NCBI GenBank assembly: GCA_034336665.1
Contig: CM067568.1
Span: 37,304,770-37,368,769, forward strand
From: Luscinia megarhynchos
Lineage: Eukaryota > Chordata > Aves > Passeriformes > Turdidae
Reading direction: 5' to 3'
DNA length: 64,000 nucleotides
Both the position numbers and the translations under genes were made by a program. The notes below the pieces were generated by a model. It saw only the letters and a program-made list of their open reading frames with translations, was not told where the DNA came from and made no database searches. Position 1 is the stretch's first letter, and each line of letters begins with the position of its first letter. Shown one piece after another: positions 36,456-49,700 of the stretch.

Positions 36456-38243
36456 GCAGAGGTAATTGCTGCTGCTGAAAAAACTGCAGTCATCTGCATT
36501 TTCCACCTGCTACATTTTGTTTTAATCTTGGTATTTTATTTTTTATATACTCTATGAACAACCATGTTTTACTCCTCAGCCTCCATCTGTTACTTTTCTT
36601 ATGCTCCATAATTTTTTCTTTTGGATGTTTCTAAGTGCATCCATTGTTTTTGCAAAGACAAAATCAAAGACAAAATTGCACTGAAAATTGCAAAGAATGA
36701 AAAATAGCTTTTAAGCCTCGATTGTGAATCACAGAACTCCAACTTATAATGGAACAGTAATTTTTACAAGTAAAAATACAAATACTGCTAAAACTCAGGT
36801 GCCTCAAATCAGCAATGACTTTGGTTATGTGAAATTAATGGATATACAGGAGTGTGCACATAAATCTTTGCAGAATCAGAACAAAGGACTTGACTTCACA
36901 CCTGCTGAAGCTGACAGAAGAGCCTTGCTTTTAAAGATTTCAGCAAGCTCAGAATCAAGCCATCAATTTTTCCTGTGAAACATGGAATAGAGATGACCAG
37001 ACTTTAGCAGTGAAGGTATTGTTTCACATCCTATTTTGTAGAAAGAGCTGCTAAAAGCATGACCAACCTGATGTTTCTCTTGGACTGCTATAAATCACGA
37101 GCAACTTGACTGAAGTCATTAGTGTAATATGAGGAAGGTAAGAAACAGGAGCAGGGTGCTGGTACACGAAGCTTTACTGTACCAGCCTCCCTTACAAAGA
37201 AATTTTTAGGTAACTTCTGTTCTGCTTAGAAACTAATGGTATGACAGAACAAACTCAGGGAAGTTTCCTTTTGGAAAAGCATTCTCAGAGAGCAACTGTT
37301 TCCAAAATAAAGACTCTGCTTTGTTAGCACTTGTAATTTCAAGAACTATGGAGTTTTAAAATTTTATCTGGAAAAATAAAATATTCTTTGGCTTACAAGT
37401 TAACAGAAATGTGTCTGAAAATCACTAATTTCTATGTACACCCCAGGAAGGCAGAACTATTTTTTCAAATACATAGTTTAAAAAGTCACTGCCACAAAAA
37501 GACCTCATAGTTTCTCTAGTCAATTTTTTAAATGTCTATGTACAGTCATAAACACCCCAAAATACCAGCTTATTGTGGAAGTTAAATATTTTTAACTACA
37601 ACTTATTAATAGAATTGCTACTTTTATTCTTAAATTATTTGTAATATATTATTTATTCTTAAACGCTGCAGAAAAATGCAACATTTTTGGAAAGTTTTTT
37701 CTTTGCAATCTCTTCTTTCTCAGTAAGAAAACTTGGAAACTTTGTTTAGTGTCTGTTCTCCTCATAAGTGTTTAAATCAGGTATGAGAGCTTTCTAATTT
37801 AACTGTTTTACAATAAAATTGAAAGGTACAGAAGTGTTTCTTATGCAGTGCAGCCAGAGGATGCATCTATTTCGTTTTTGTTGTATGCCTAAAAGAAAGT
37901 TATTACATTGGGAATGCAGTTGACTAGGTAGCAAAATTGGGTATTTGATTTTCACCCTCTGAGAACAAAACAGGAAAAGATGGAATTCAGGGAGGAACTC
38001 TTTCTTTTAAATGAAATATTCATACTCCATGTTGCAATAAGACAAAAAAATAACAGTTAAATACATGTATATAAAATGATGTCTCAAAGGTGAACCACAG
38101 AATTTTACTAGAAGCCCAGAAATAAACCAGCCTTTAATGTTGCTAGAAATCCTAAGTCAATGTACAAAGCAATCCTTTGTATTGCTCTATCATAAATTTT
38201 AGATGTGTAAGCCTTACATGGTCCTCAGCCATTAAACATAAAT

Positions 38244-38273
38244 GGGCCAAATTCTATTCAAACTTGCACTGTT
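38244..38273. mobile_element. Possible remnant of an ancient amniote repeat terminus
   Basis: GGGCCAAATTCTATTC followed by TTGCACTG resembles the terminus of a repeat I recall as abundant in turtles and crocodilians (GGGCCAAATTCT, then TTACACTG). Only about 30 bases match and I cannot extend the match on either side, so this may be coincidence. Confidence 0.2.
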
Positions 38274-40698
38274 TTGGGGAAGAAGGTTAGTAACCAGAGC
38301 ATAAATCTTGTCAAAATTTCAGCTGGCAATCAGCTCTGTAAGTCATACTGAGATTTATTTGCAGGAATGACGTTTTATAAATTACCACAAGTCTGTTTTT
38401 CCTAAATATTTAAAATCCAGATTTCTAGAAGGTTTCTATTGAAGATGCTTGGTAAGACAACCCATCAAATCATTAAAGTTATTTCATTTCACTTATTGAT
38501 CAGCATCTTTTGTTATTGTGCAATATTCAACTTACCTATTTAATTTGCCTACTGTATGTATTTAGGTATTAATTTTAAAGACTTATTCAAAGAATGCAGA
38601 ACAAGAATGATAGAAGGAAACAGTTCTGCTATATAACAAATTTTTATTCTTTATTAAGAGTCAAGACAATTTAATATGAACATGCAATTATTCCACCATT
38701 GAACAACCAGCAACTTGACAGTGCAACATAAAATAATCTCATCCCAATTGAATATTATCATCAAATATATTTTAAAGAAGTTTATTATAAACACAAAATG
38801 TATCACTCATGGCCTTTTTAATACTTGCATTTGGATTTCAGAAACATGTAAAGTCCATAAACCTGATAAACTATGCTTTTAATTAATTATATAATTATAT
38901 GTTATAGGAAAGCTAGTATTTACAGTACATTTAATCTTGCACAGGGCATTGCCTGACTTGCCTATAGACACTTGGAAACATAACTAGACCCAAGCACAGA
39001 ACAGCAGTGAAATGAATTTTAGCCAGGATCAGTTTTCAAAGTGAGTGCAATTTTGTATGGAAATACAATTCTATAAACTTTATCTCTGTTTTCTTCCCAA
39101 TGCTTGGGCTTCTCAAGAATTTTCAGAAAACTGGAAGTAACTACTAGAGTAGAAGACAAATGAGCTATAAAATACAGAACTCAAAGTAGTGCATCTCTAA
39201 TTAAATCACTGTAAACAAGGCTTGCTGCACTGCAAAATCTATTATTTATTAAGAAGAAAGCTTTATTAATTTAAGCTGTTTCTACAGACCAATTGTATAG
39301 TCAAAAGTATAATCGTGCTGCATATCTTACCTCGGGGTTGAAAACTGCTTTTCTTCCCCAGTTATTTCCAGGACTTGCTTTTCCATAGCAATTTATCAGA
39401 CCACAATTAAGCTACTCTGCACCATCTCCCACAGCTAAACAACTCTGATCAATGATAGAGAATCTTATTTGCATTAACTAAAGTAACTGCACTATGAAAA
39501 TTTCCTTACCATATAAAAATGTAACTGATTAAAAGAAGCATGCACAGCACATACTTTTCACTTGGAAAGAACATGTTCTTAAAAGTTCGTGCTGAACTGC
39601 TTTTTTAAAAAGCACTTAGGGGGTAACAATAAAAAAGGTAAAAGAGCTGTGCTGTCACCTAGTGGATAAAGGTAGTAGAAAAGGATTACTTTTTAAGTTA
39701 CAGTTTTAACAACATTAAAATATACTTCAGATTGTATATTAATTTCCTGAAAGAGACATGTAAACATGAGAATTGACTCTATTGCTGACATAGGTCCTCT
39801 TAGTATTTTAGACAGACCTACAGAGCCTTTGCATCTGCACATATATTTTCATTGTTTCATTGTGATGTTGTCTATTACAGTTTAAATCTGAATGCAAACA
39901 TTGCATATTTAAGAGCCTGGGATGGAGGAGAAAAGCCTCAGGTGGAGGGGCTGGCTGGTAGTGTAGACAACACATAAAGACAAAAAATGCTGTGCACCCA
40001 ACCCTTTCTTCTGACTTCTGCTGTGAACACACCTTATTTTTGTACTGACAAAGTCGGGCTGCACATGTGGTGCTTCTGAGACATGAAAATGCAGCTACAC
40101 TATAAAGTTTAAGTCATTGAACTAATATTTCAACATAAATATAAGCTTGGATTAGGCCCCCCAATTGTACAATTTCAAGTAAAACTGTATTTTTTCAGAT
40201 AAATTCTTGACATAGGAGCAGGCAAATATTTAATTGAAATTTTGCCAAAACTTTTCACTATATTAGTGCCTGTGATTTAGGACCTCAAGGTAAAAGCTTT
40301 GCTTCAGGATTTTGGTGTCAAAACTCAAACCAAGCCAACACTGCCACTTTCCCCAACCCTCCTTGTGCAGCAGAAACAGAGTGAAGATTTGTAAACCTAT
40401 CATGGGACTCCATTCCACTTAGTTTAATAAGAGAGGAAAAAGGTTTTGGGAATAGGCATTTGGTTACTGACTATTAAAATAGATTTTCAAAGAAGAAAAA
40501 CTAGTACATCTTACTGAAACACTTAAAGGTATTATCTGCTACTTGCAATCATTCAGTAGTTATATTCTCAAAAATATTTTCTATTCTACTCCAGCATCTG
40601 AAGTTCTATATAACCACCTCATCCTTGTCCACAGATTGAGGAATTTTAGAAAAATATAGGAAGTATAGATTTCCCTTGGATAGTCATTTTTAAACAGC

Positions 40699-40714
40699 TT
40701 TTTTTTTTTTTTTT
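40699..40714. repeat. T homopolymer, 16 bases
   Basis: An uninterrupted run of 16 T bases in otherwise unique DNA, with no adjoining retroposon body that I can recognise. Confidence 0.97.
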
Positions 40715-42970
40715 GCAACACAGAGTAATCCACATTAGTTTTGCAACAATTAGAAAATTCTTTGGGAACATGCATGGAAGTAGGTCATCACAAAGCTTTA
40801 TTATCATAAGGAACAAGGCATATGACAGGAACTTCTATGAGATGCCTTCATGGTGTTGTGTTACCTGACACTGTCATTTCAGCCTTGCTTGCCTTCAGTG
40901 AAGCAAACAGATTTATTATTAATGCCCCAATCTGAAAACGGATTCATTCCACTAAGTTTCACTTTAAAAAAAAGGCCCATAATATCCTACCTTAAAATGA
41001 ACTTTTCAAAAGAGTTAAAATGCAGTCTATGGCTTTCTACTTCCAGAAGACTTGAAAAATATCAATAATGAATTTTTACTCAATAGTAAATGTACAGTTG
41101 ATCTTGAAATAGTCTAAACAACTAAATAGTCAGCCAACCCCCCTCCAACCTGAAATGCTGTGGAAATCAGAAATTACTATAAAACTGCAAAATTTTGTTC
41201 AGGATTTCCATTCAACCATATTGACAGTAAGTCAGTATTTTTTTTTGTTTTTGTTTTGACAGAGTATTTTAAGGAAAAGGTTTCTTTCCACGTACACAAA
41301 GCATATACCACATCTACAGAGGAAATTAATAAACTTGGTAGATGTCACAGTCTCATGAGCTGTACTATACATTTTTTCTCACTAAAAAGTATATATCTTT
41401 TTCTTGCATATCCCTTACATCATTTGTAAGAGGTGGACCATGAGTTTCATGTGACTTTGTACAATTTAAAAGAAGTGGCAAATAATACGATGTACTATTT
41501 TGTCCTTGGTTTCTGACAGCTTTTGCTCAGTCTCTTCCTTTTCATACTAAACTCAGTGATTAGAACTGCTTGCAACAAATTTTTATAGTTCAAATTCTGT
41601 GAGCAGTCAGCAGCATGTGCTTACAGCTTGTACTTCTAGACAGTGTCCTGACAATGTTTGCTAGAGTATTCAAAGTTGGAAAGCAAACATCAGAGGGCAT
41701 GACCAAACAAAGAAATTTTTAAAAAAGATCTGGCAAAACATTTACAAATCCCCTCCTAGAATGCAACACTTTGTAACTTACAGAGCTTACAGAACATGGA
41801 ATTTAAAAAATATTAAAGTATTTGCAATATTGATTGATATTTAAAATGGACTATGCCAAACTTTAAAACATGAAAAGGCATCTCTAATGATAGATAAGTA
41901 ATAAGTGTTTTATATTAAAGAGTTACTTTTGGTATAGCAATTTGTTCCATCTAGAAAAGCAAGATAGTTAACAGTTTCACAACTCTGGGTGTGAGGAATC
42001 CATTTTAATCTTCTATGCCTTCTTTACAAGACATTAATTATTAAACTCCAGAAGTTGCTCTAACAAATTGCTTCTTAAAACCAAAGAATGAAGAGCTCTG
42101 AACAGACTTACTCTTTACCCTCATTGAATTTTGTGAAATACTTTAGAAAACACAGATGAGTAAGGAACTTTCAAAGACTGAGAAATGTACAGTACCACTG
42201 TACTTCTGCTAATAAGCAGAAAAAAGAAAAAATATTTCCCTCTGACAGCTGAATTAGATCCATTTGGTGTCAAAGGAAATGGAATTATCTGCAACCTGTA
42301 TTTCTTTGCACAGACCTTAAAAGCCCTTTGAGATGCACACATAGCAGTTTGAAGAAAGTTTGGGTTTTTCCCTGAGCATGTGATGACAATTCAACCACGT
42401 TCAAAACACGAATCCAAATCATCCACGTTGAGGGTGAGGACAGCAAAAACTGTGGAACCACTTTAGAAAGTGCCTAAAGCAGTGGAGAAATGGAGATGGT
42501 TGCATAAGAATGGCTTGTTGAGGGCAGAAAACATGGGTACTAGGTTTTTGCACAGCTGGTCATCTGCTTCTCTCACTTTCTCATTAAGATATGTTGTGGC
42601 AATTATGAAATGCAAATGAAAATAACAAATGGTTTCATGTGTCACTGTAAACAAAAGATGCAATAAGACAGAGTCAATCAGACTAGCCACAGGGCTTCCT
42701 GTGTGACCTATGTATGGCACTCAGTCCTTCTGATGCTGTAGGTCCTTGGCTGTGTAACTAGAAAAGCTAGAACTTTCCTGCCTCAAAAGCATTCTATGAA
42801 GATATAATGGTAATTATTTGCTTTTGTGTTAGAATGGTGAAAAAATTAAGTAGACTCCAAAACTGGGAATAAGTGTTGCAGAATTTAATGTTATTTAAAC
42901 CAGAAAATAAGATGTTGAAAATAGAAGGATTTATGATACCAGTAATTTCAACGTTTTCCTACTTCTTCTT

Positions 42971-43003
42971 AAAAAAAAAAAAAAGAAAAAAAGGAAAGAA
43001 AAC
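42971..43003. repeat. A-rich tract
   Basis: Fourteen A bases are followed by GAAAAAAAGGAAAGAAAA. This is simple A/G-rich sequence without a visible retroposon upstream. Confidence 0.9.
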
Positions 43004-46000
43004 CCCAACAACCTGTTAACAAGCTGATAATTATATATACCACTACCATAAGAGACCAGGAAAGTTGTAAATGCAAAATTACTTTTTTCAGCTAGGTTAG
43101 TCCTAACTAACTAGCCTGTAATAACTTTAACAATGAACAGTGATACTTATTCAAAGACAATTGCCTATTGTAAGTTGTTTTTCTGACATACAAGGTAATC
43201 AAAGTCTAGTGTTGAAACCTTTAATCAGACTCAGCAACCTATTAAATGGCAGATGTCTGCAAGGCTTTACAATCTTTCCTAAAAGCAGTTGCAACTTGGG
43301 AAATGGAATTATCATGTCTTTAAGAGATGCCAGGAATGAATACCAGGGAAATACAATTTAAAATGAAGTGAATATTTCTATGGTCTGTTTCAGTATGGAC
43401 ATAGCTTCCCATGAATTCAGAGACTATTAAAAAGTTATTTAACTGCATATAAATGAAAGAACAGTTCTGAATTATTTCACACCATTGTTAATGCCTAACT
43501 TCTAATGTCATCATTAGAGCAACAAAATAGCAAAATTCAACGGTCTATATTTAATACAAGTATTCATAAGAAATCACTAAAAATACTTTGGGAAAGCAAA
43601 GGTAGGAATCAATCAGTAACAGCTTGCTGTCTAGAGATAGCAAACAAGATGGCTTATCTACAAATACATTTAACACTTCATATCATTGTAACAGGTCAGT
43701 GAAAATGGGCTTCACTTCAGCAATCTGACTACATACCTAGCTTGCAGTAGGGTATCACAGACTGGGCACAGCTTCTGCAGTGATAGATGTTCTCAGCATT
43801 ACTGCTGACACAGGCTGACTTGCCCAGTCAAGCTTTTAGTATTTCATGTGTGTCTCTTCATGTTTCATTACATAACAGTTTCTTTTACGCATCTCACCTC
43901 TCACAGCACTGTCATTATGGAAATATTTCTTGAGTAATAGAAAACCATAAAGTCCTCCTGAGTCAAAGGTCAAATGCAGTCAATTTATTGCAAAAAACTC
44001 CAACAACCCACAAAAAAATCTCAGCTGCAAGTTACTCCTTCACTCCAAGGAGTTTTATATTTTCCTTGTCTTTCGAAACAACCCACAAGTGATAATGAAA
44101 TGCTTAAAGCAATAAGAGAGAGAATCAGGTTTCATCTACCTGGACCGTCTGGCAGCATACTGTGTAACAATAAATGAGTGTTCTTAAGTCACAGCATTTC
44201 ACTGGAAATGAGGCAGAACTTGTGTATTTTAACAGCTTTTTACAACTAGTAACCACTAGCAAATTTATTTTACTTTCTCAGGGAAGACCAGTGAACGTCC
44301 CTAATTTAAACTAAAGGGCCATTCAGCCTCAAAGACAAAAAGCACTTCTGCTTAGCACCTGAGTAATACATGGAATATGTACAGGTGAATCAAGAGGACT
44401 GGAATCAAAGATAGTTTGTCTTTGGCTGCTCTGAAAGGTCTGACTCATTTCCAGTTCTGTGATCATTTATTATCCAGAAAAGAAAGGCCAGCTTTCTGCA
44501 GTGCAAACACAGTGGTGGTCTGCAGCTCATGATGAATAGATTTACCAGGTCTGCTCTGAATTGCATGACATAGAGTTTTCCAACAGGCTCTGACACCTGA
44601 TGTATGTTTAAACTTCCTTGCACAGAAAGCCCTGAATATCTACCTGCATGCACTTTTTCTTAAAGTTATTGTACATAAAATACATTCTTAGATGGCATAT
44701 TATTTAAAATTATGTTACAGTACAGAAATATTTTAATCAGTAATTTCATGTTGGATAAAGACTTATTTCCCTCCCAGTATTCTGAATTCAGTATAGCACT
44801 GGAGTTTGCTTTTGGTCTTAAAATATCAGTTTCCATATTTTCAAGTTCCATGTTATACAAAGTTTATACAAGAGTTGATTTACATTCGTAGAATAACAGA
44901 AAAGTAAAAGACATCGATGACATTTTTTTATACTCAAATCAGTGCAACTATTGGAGCATTTATCTGCACTGCCTCATGATAAATAGCAGAAACACCAGCC
45001 AATTATTCCTGAACTTGGGAGTTATATGCCAAACTAAGCATTGCAAAAGTCACAAAGTCCCAATTAAAACCAAAGTATTCACTGGAGGAATATCACAAAC
45101 CCAAGAAAATTCCCTGGCAACAGTTAACAGTTGTCAAATTGATAGTCACACTGTTCATTACAGTTTACTTGTTTTTGCAGATAAAAAGTAATTTAACCAC
45201 TGGGCTGGAAGCCCACACCTTCTTTTAAAAAGCCTGCAGTTTGAGTAGTTTTAAGTGTGGGGAAGAAAATAAAGCAATATTAAAATTTTATCATTAATCA
45301 AATATTTAAAATTATAAATTCAAAAAAGCAAAACCAACATTGATAAACAGTCTTTGGTCTGTAAGGAAAAGAACCAAAATACTATGCAACTGTGTTAAAC
45401 TACATAAACCCACAATTACACAAAAGGGAACAGAGTTTTAAATGCTCCTTCTAACTATGCCCCCTCTGACATTCAATTAAAATATGTAGGATAGTCCAAC
45501 TTCTTAAATAATGTGGCTTAGTTGATCAGCCTGATAACTACGCTGAGTCCTGCACACACAACAAATTGAATCCACTAAAAAGACAAAAGAAAGAACAACA
45601 AAACGTCCTTTCATTCAGCTCCTCATAAATCAATGCCAGTAAACACTATGCAGAAATAAGCAAAATGTTTATTACTTTCTGAAGTAGTAGAGAAAAGCTC
45701 AATATGCAGAAGGATGGATATACTGAATACATTAATAATTGCTGACATAAGTTGTTTTTAAAAATTAATTACATCACTTATCAGTACCTGAGCTTTAATC
45801 TAAAAATTCAACAAAGATCCACATTCTAATATTCTTACAGCTATACTGAAGTTCATTTGTACTGTCTCATTTCAAAATTTTGTAGAGCATAGAAAATACC
45901 CTCTACTCTGCTTTATAAAGCTTAACTTCCTTCACTTAGTCCTCCCTTTTTACACCATCAGTTCATGTATCTATGATTGTTCCAATTCTTTAAATTCCTT

Positions 46001-46662
46001 CTTGCGAGGAAGAGGATGTCTTTGGTCTTAGCAGAAAAGAGTGTGTTGTGACTCTCAATATCACTGACTTCTACACCCACTCATTACACTGGTAAGAAAA
46101 AAACCAAATCTTACAGCACCCTAAAGAATATTGAGAGGTTGTATACAGTGCATCAGGATCACACCTTTATGGATTTGGATTCAGAAGATGGAAGGGTGAA
46201 TATCACCTGGTTAAAAGGCTTCCACCTTTATTGTAGGAACATGAACATTATCAGAACATGACTGGAAAAGATTCTAAATCAATTTCCTTCAGAAGTAAAA
46301 TCAGGTGTATAGAGCATACATAATTTAGATAAATTCTTCAATGTAGGTCCTGGTTAGTGATCACAACTCTTAAATAGATTAAGTCTTGTGTCTGTGGAAA
46401 ACTAAGAATTATAATATTAACTATTTAAATATAGGAGTCTATAAAATGAACATCAGGCAGAAATCTGGTCTTTTCACAAAACAAACTGTCTGACCATGAA
46501 AAGCCCACACATTATTTTTTTGAGAAGGCCCATGAGCCAAGATTACCTGATCAACACTTGGGTGCTATTAACTTCCCTAACTTTGTTTTTCTTAAGGTGA
46601 GGCGAAAAACAAACAATGTATAAAATATTCTGCATTTGTGAAGAATAAGAGACCTTGAGCCT

Positions 46663-46780
46663 ATCATAGAACAGGCTGAATTGGAAAGAACCCACAAGGT
46701 TCAAGTCCAGCTCCCAGCCCTGCACTGGACAGACCCAAAGGTCACTGCACTGAGACCCACATGCCTGGGAGCATTTGCTG
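46663..46780 (-). mobile_element. CR1 LINE 3' end, CR1-X-like type
   Basis: The plus strand reads TCATAGAACAGGCTGAATTG, then GAAAGAACCCACAAGG, then TCAAGTCCAGCTCCCAGCCC and TGCACTGGACAGACCC, then CATGCCTGGGAGCATT. This follows the complement of the CR1 3' end type that carries 'ACCCACAAGGATCATC', 'AACTCCTGGCCCTGCACAGG' and 'GTGCCTGAGAGCATT'. The element lies on the minus strand with its 3' terminus at the left and is truncated after about 120 bases. Its tail resembles the tail of the SINE at 6.5 kb, as expected if that SINE borrowed a CR1-X-type 3' end. Confidence 0.87.
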
Positions 46781-49700
46781 TGGTTTCGGATTAACTGGCA
46801 CACTGTTGTATCTGAAACCTAGATACAAGCAGGTCTTTTAGCTACTTATTTTTTAACATTTTTTTGTTAGTTTTTCTTTAGACTTGATTGGATTAAAACC
46901 AGATAATTTCCCTGACTGTATCTCAATCCATATACTTTGATGATCCAGGGCAGGCAGAACAGTTTTGGATTCTATGCTTTGTTGGCACAGTTAATGAAGG
47001 GGAATGTTTTAAATAAGCATCTTCCTTTTTGTCCTAGGGGTACACTGAGTTTACAATTATACAGCTCATCATATTTTCAGACGAGAATGATGAATGCAGA
47101 CCAACAACTGCATAATATTTCCAATACACTGATATACATTTTATTTCCTGAATAAACATAAATACAATTGTGCAGTCTCAAGGAAGACAAAATCACACCT
47201 AAACCTTCAAGGACCAAGCTGGGATTAGGATCTTTTAATTAGTTTTGTTTAAACTTTTAAACACACAGCTTTCCAGAGTCAATGTCAGTTTTAACTGAAA
47301 GGTACCAGGAGACTCCAACTTTGGCTAACAAAACTGATTGAAGAACTGAAATGGTTCTCATTTCACACTTATTACAAGTAAGTGCAACATATATATTGTA
47401 GTTAAAATGAAAGCTTAAATTTTACATTAATATAAAGAATGGCTTTGAGTGTACAACACTTCATAATTTCAAAACCAATTTAGTATTTAGATAAGTAGCT
47501 ACTACAGTTGAGAGTTCATTTTAGTCTCAAGATTTTGAAGGGAAGTTAAAGACAACTCTTCTTCCACTGAATTGATCTTATAGAAGAAACAAATCAACTT
47601 CTTTATTAAATACTGGCATCATCTTTTCAGTTCTTCCATTTACAACCACTGGGGGTAGACATCTTCAGATCTTTTTTTTTTTTTTCAGAATTCTTTCTTT
47701 AAATTAAATTAAAAAGAAATAATCAAATAGAAGATCAATTCAAATTAGATGCCAACTGTTACTGTCATTTTCAGAAAAAAACCTAGTTTCTATGACATTT
47801 GCACAGGTTGATCCCAGAATCCTGTTTCTGAATATTGCTTAAAATTAAATTATTGCTTCATTTCTCTAAATTCTTAAGTTCAAGTGAGTACATTTAAAGA
47901 AAAAAATATTTCAAGAAAATAACATTTATAAAATAATCAAAGAACATCCATATCCTGATAATCATAAGGGAAGACAAATACAGAAACTTCTTCCAGGGAA
48001 AAGAAAAAAAGAAGAAGAAAAAGAGACACTGTATGAAGTCCCAAATTGGTCATACATTTTGGTACTGGTCAATAAACTAGACCACCATATATAAACAAAA
48101 CATTCCATTCAGCATTATGTCAACCTTTAACAAAAAGATCATCAATCAACTGCAAATGCATGTTCTATGCACCTGTAAAATCTGATGGACATTCTTTCTA
48201 GTTTTTATTTCAACACTGTGTCTGTCAGAATTACCCCCCACTATAAACTTATTATTAATGTTGGGAGAAGTTTTCCAAATGTCACCAAAATGAATTAGTA
48301 TCACACTGAGCCCAAGACTTAAGAGAGTCACCATGTGCATTTATGTATTTTCCCTCCCGTAATACTGACACATTTATATCTTTTCCACGTCTGCTCCAGG
48401 TCTGGTGAAACTGCACAGTGTGTGTCTCATTTATTTTGCTAGAACACAGTGACACATACAGAGATTTAGTGGCATGAAATTCGTTGAAAAATTGTTAGCA
48501 ACAATGTCCACCTACGAGATACTCTAAATTAAAGTAAGCAAAAAGGTTTTTACTAATAGTATGACAGAGTTAAAATACCTATTGCACTACACATAGTTTC
48601 TAATATGATGTTGGAACATTGCTATGTTTCACATGTATGTATGGGATGATTTGTTTGACAATAGAGGACTCATTTTCATGGTGGATAAAGCTGTAAGAAG
48701 ATCAAAAAAATGGAAACCAAACTCAGATAAATTAAGTCTGGAAATAAAATACTTCTTAACTCAATGATTGTTAGCCCTTAGAAAAATTTGCTAAGTGCTT
48801 GTGGATCCCATGTCACTAGGATACACACTTTAAAAAAAGAAACAGAGCTAAGCAAGGGAACACATGCAGTAGTTGCTTCATCAGAGAACTCTACTTCAAA
48901 ATAGTGCTTTCCTAATTCAAACTCCTTTAATTTATATTCAGTTTACTATTTACAAATGTAGTGTTCAAGAGTGATCTATAATATGCTACAGCAGCAAAAC
49001 ACTGTTGCTTATTTAATTGCTAATAAGGCTAACAAATCTCAAGGTGAAACAGGCAATGATGGTTCAAAGAAAAAAGGCTGTTTTTCATTTATACCTCCAC
49101 TTCAAACAGAATATATATGCATATGAATGATTTTCAGAACTATCCTCTTGAATTCTGTCTGTCTACTCCACAAATACAGGGAGGCACAAGACTTAATCAT
49201 TAAAGATTTTACAATATTGAGAAACTATACATTTTGGTATCTACATCTGTCTTCCAGAAGCAAAATCTGTACTTCTCAATTTCCTCTTTGCATATACGAC
49301 ATAAAAAATTACATTCTCCAAGCGCAACAATTAAGTATGCCTGATTTCCTGTAATCTAGCTAGATTTCTATTTATGTTTTCCCCTACATCACTAATTCAA
49401 TAATCCACTCTGGCACAATTTAGCCATCTACAATTTCTTTAGTACTTACTTTGCAATCTAAAAGGCTTTTATTATGAAGAAAGTAGAATTCTGAAAAAAC
49501 GAATGGTGACTCAGCTCAGAGCTCTATTGACTCTATTTAAGTACTTTATTAAAGAGTCAGTAAAAGTCATTCAAGGTCATAACATAAGACCCTCATGCAG
49601 ATTGTACTGGAGCAAAGATCTACCTTCTAGAAACTTCAACAACAGTTTGCATGACGAGAACCTTGCTGTAGGTTTTATGATTTGTCCTCAAGTAAAGAAT

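Larger units (their letters stand above)
36456..46662. other. Unique AT-rich non-coding DNA
   Basis: No gene, RNA gene or clear transposon is visible in about 10 kb. Open frames are at most 89 codons and unrecognised. It holds a T16 run at 40699-40714, an A-rich tract at 42971-43003, a possible ancient repeat end at 38244-38273 and a motif-rich patch at about 38490-38560, each described elsewhere. It is consistent with intergenic or intronic DNA. Confidence 0.7.

Noticed and set aside
41134..41165. Short CR1-like 3' end (CCCCTCCAACCTGAAATGCT)
   Set aside because: Only about 25 bases resemble the CR1 terminus and no upstream CR1 landmarks are present.
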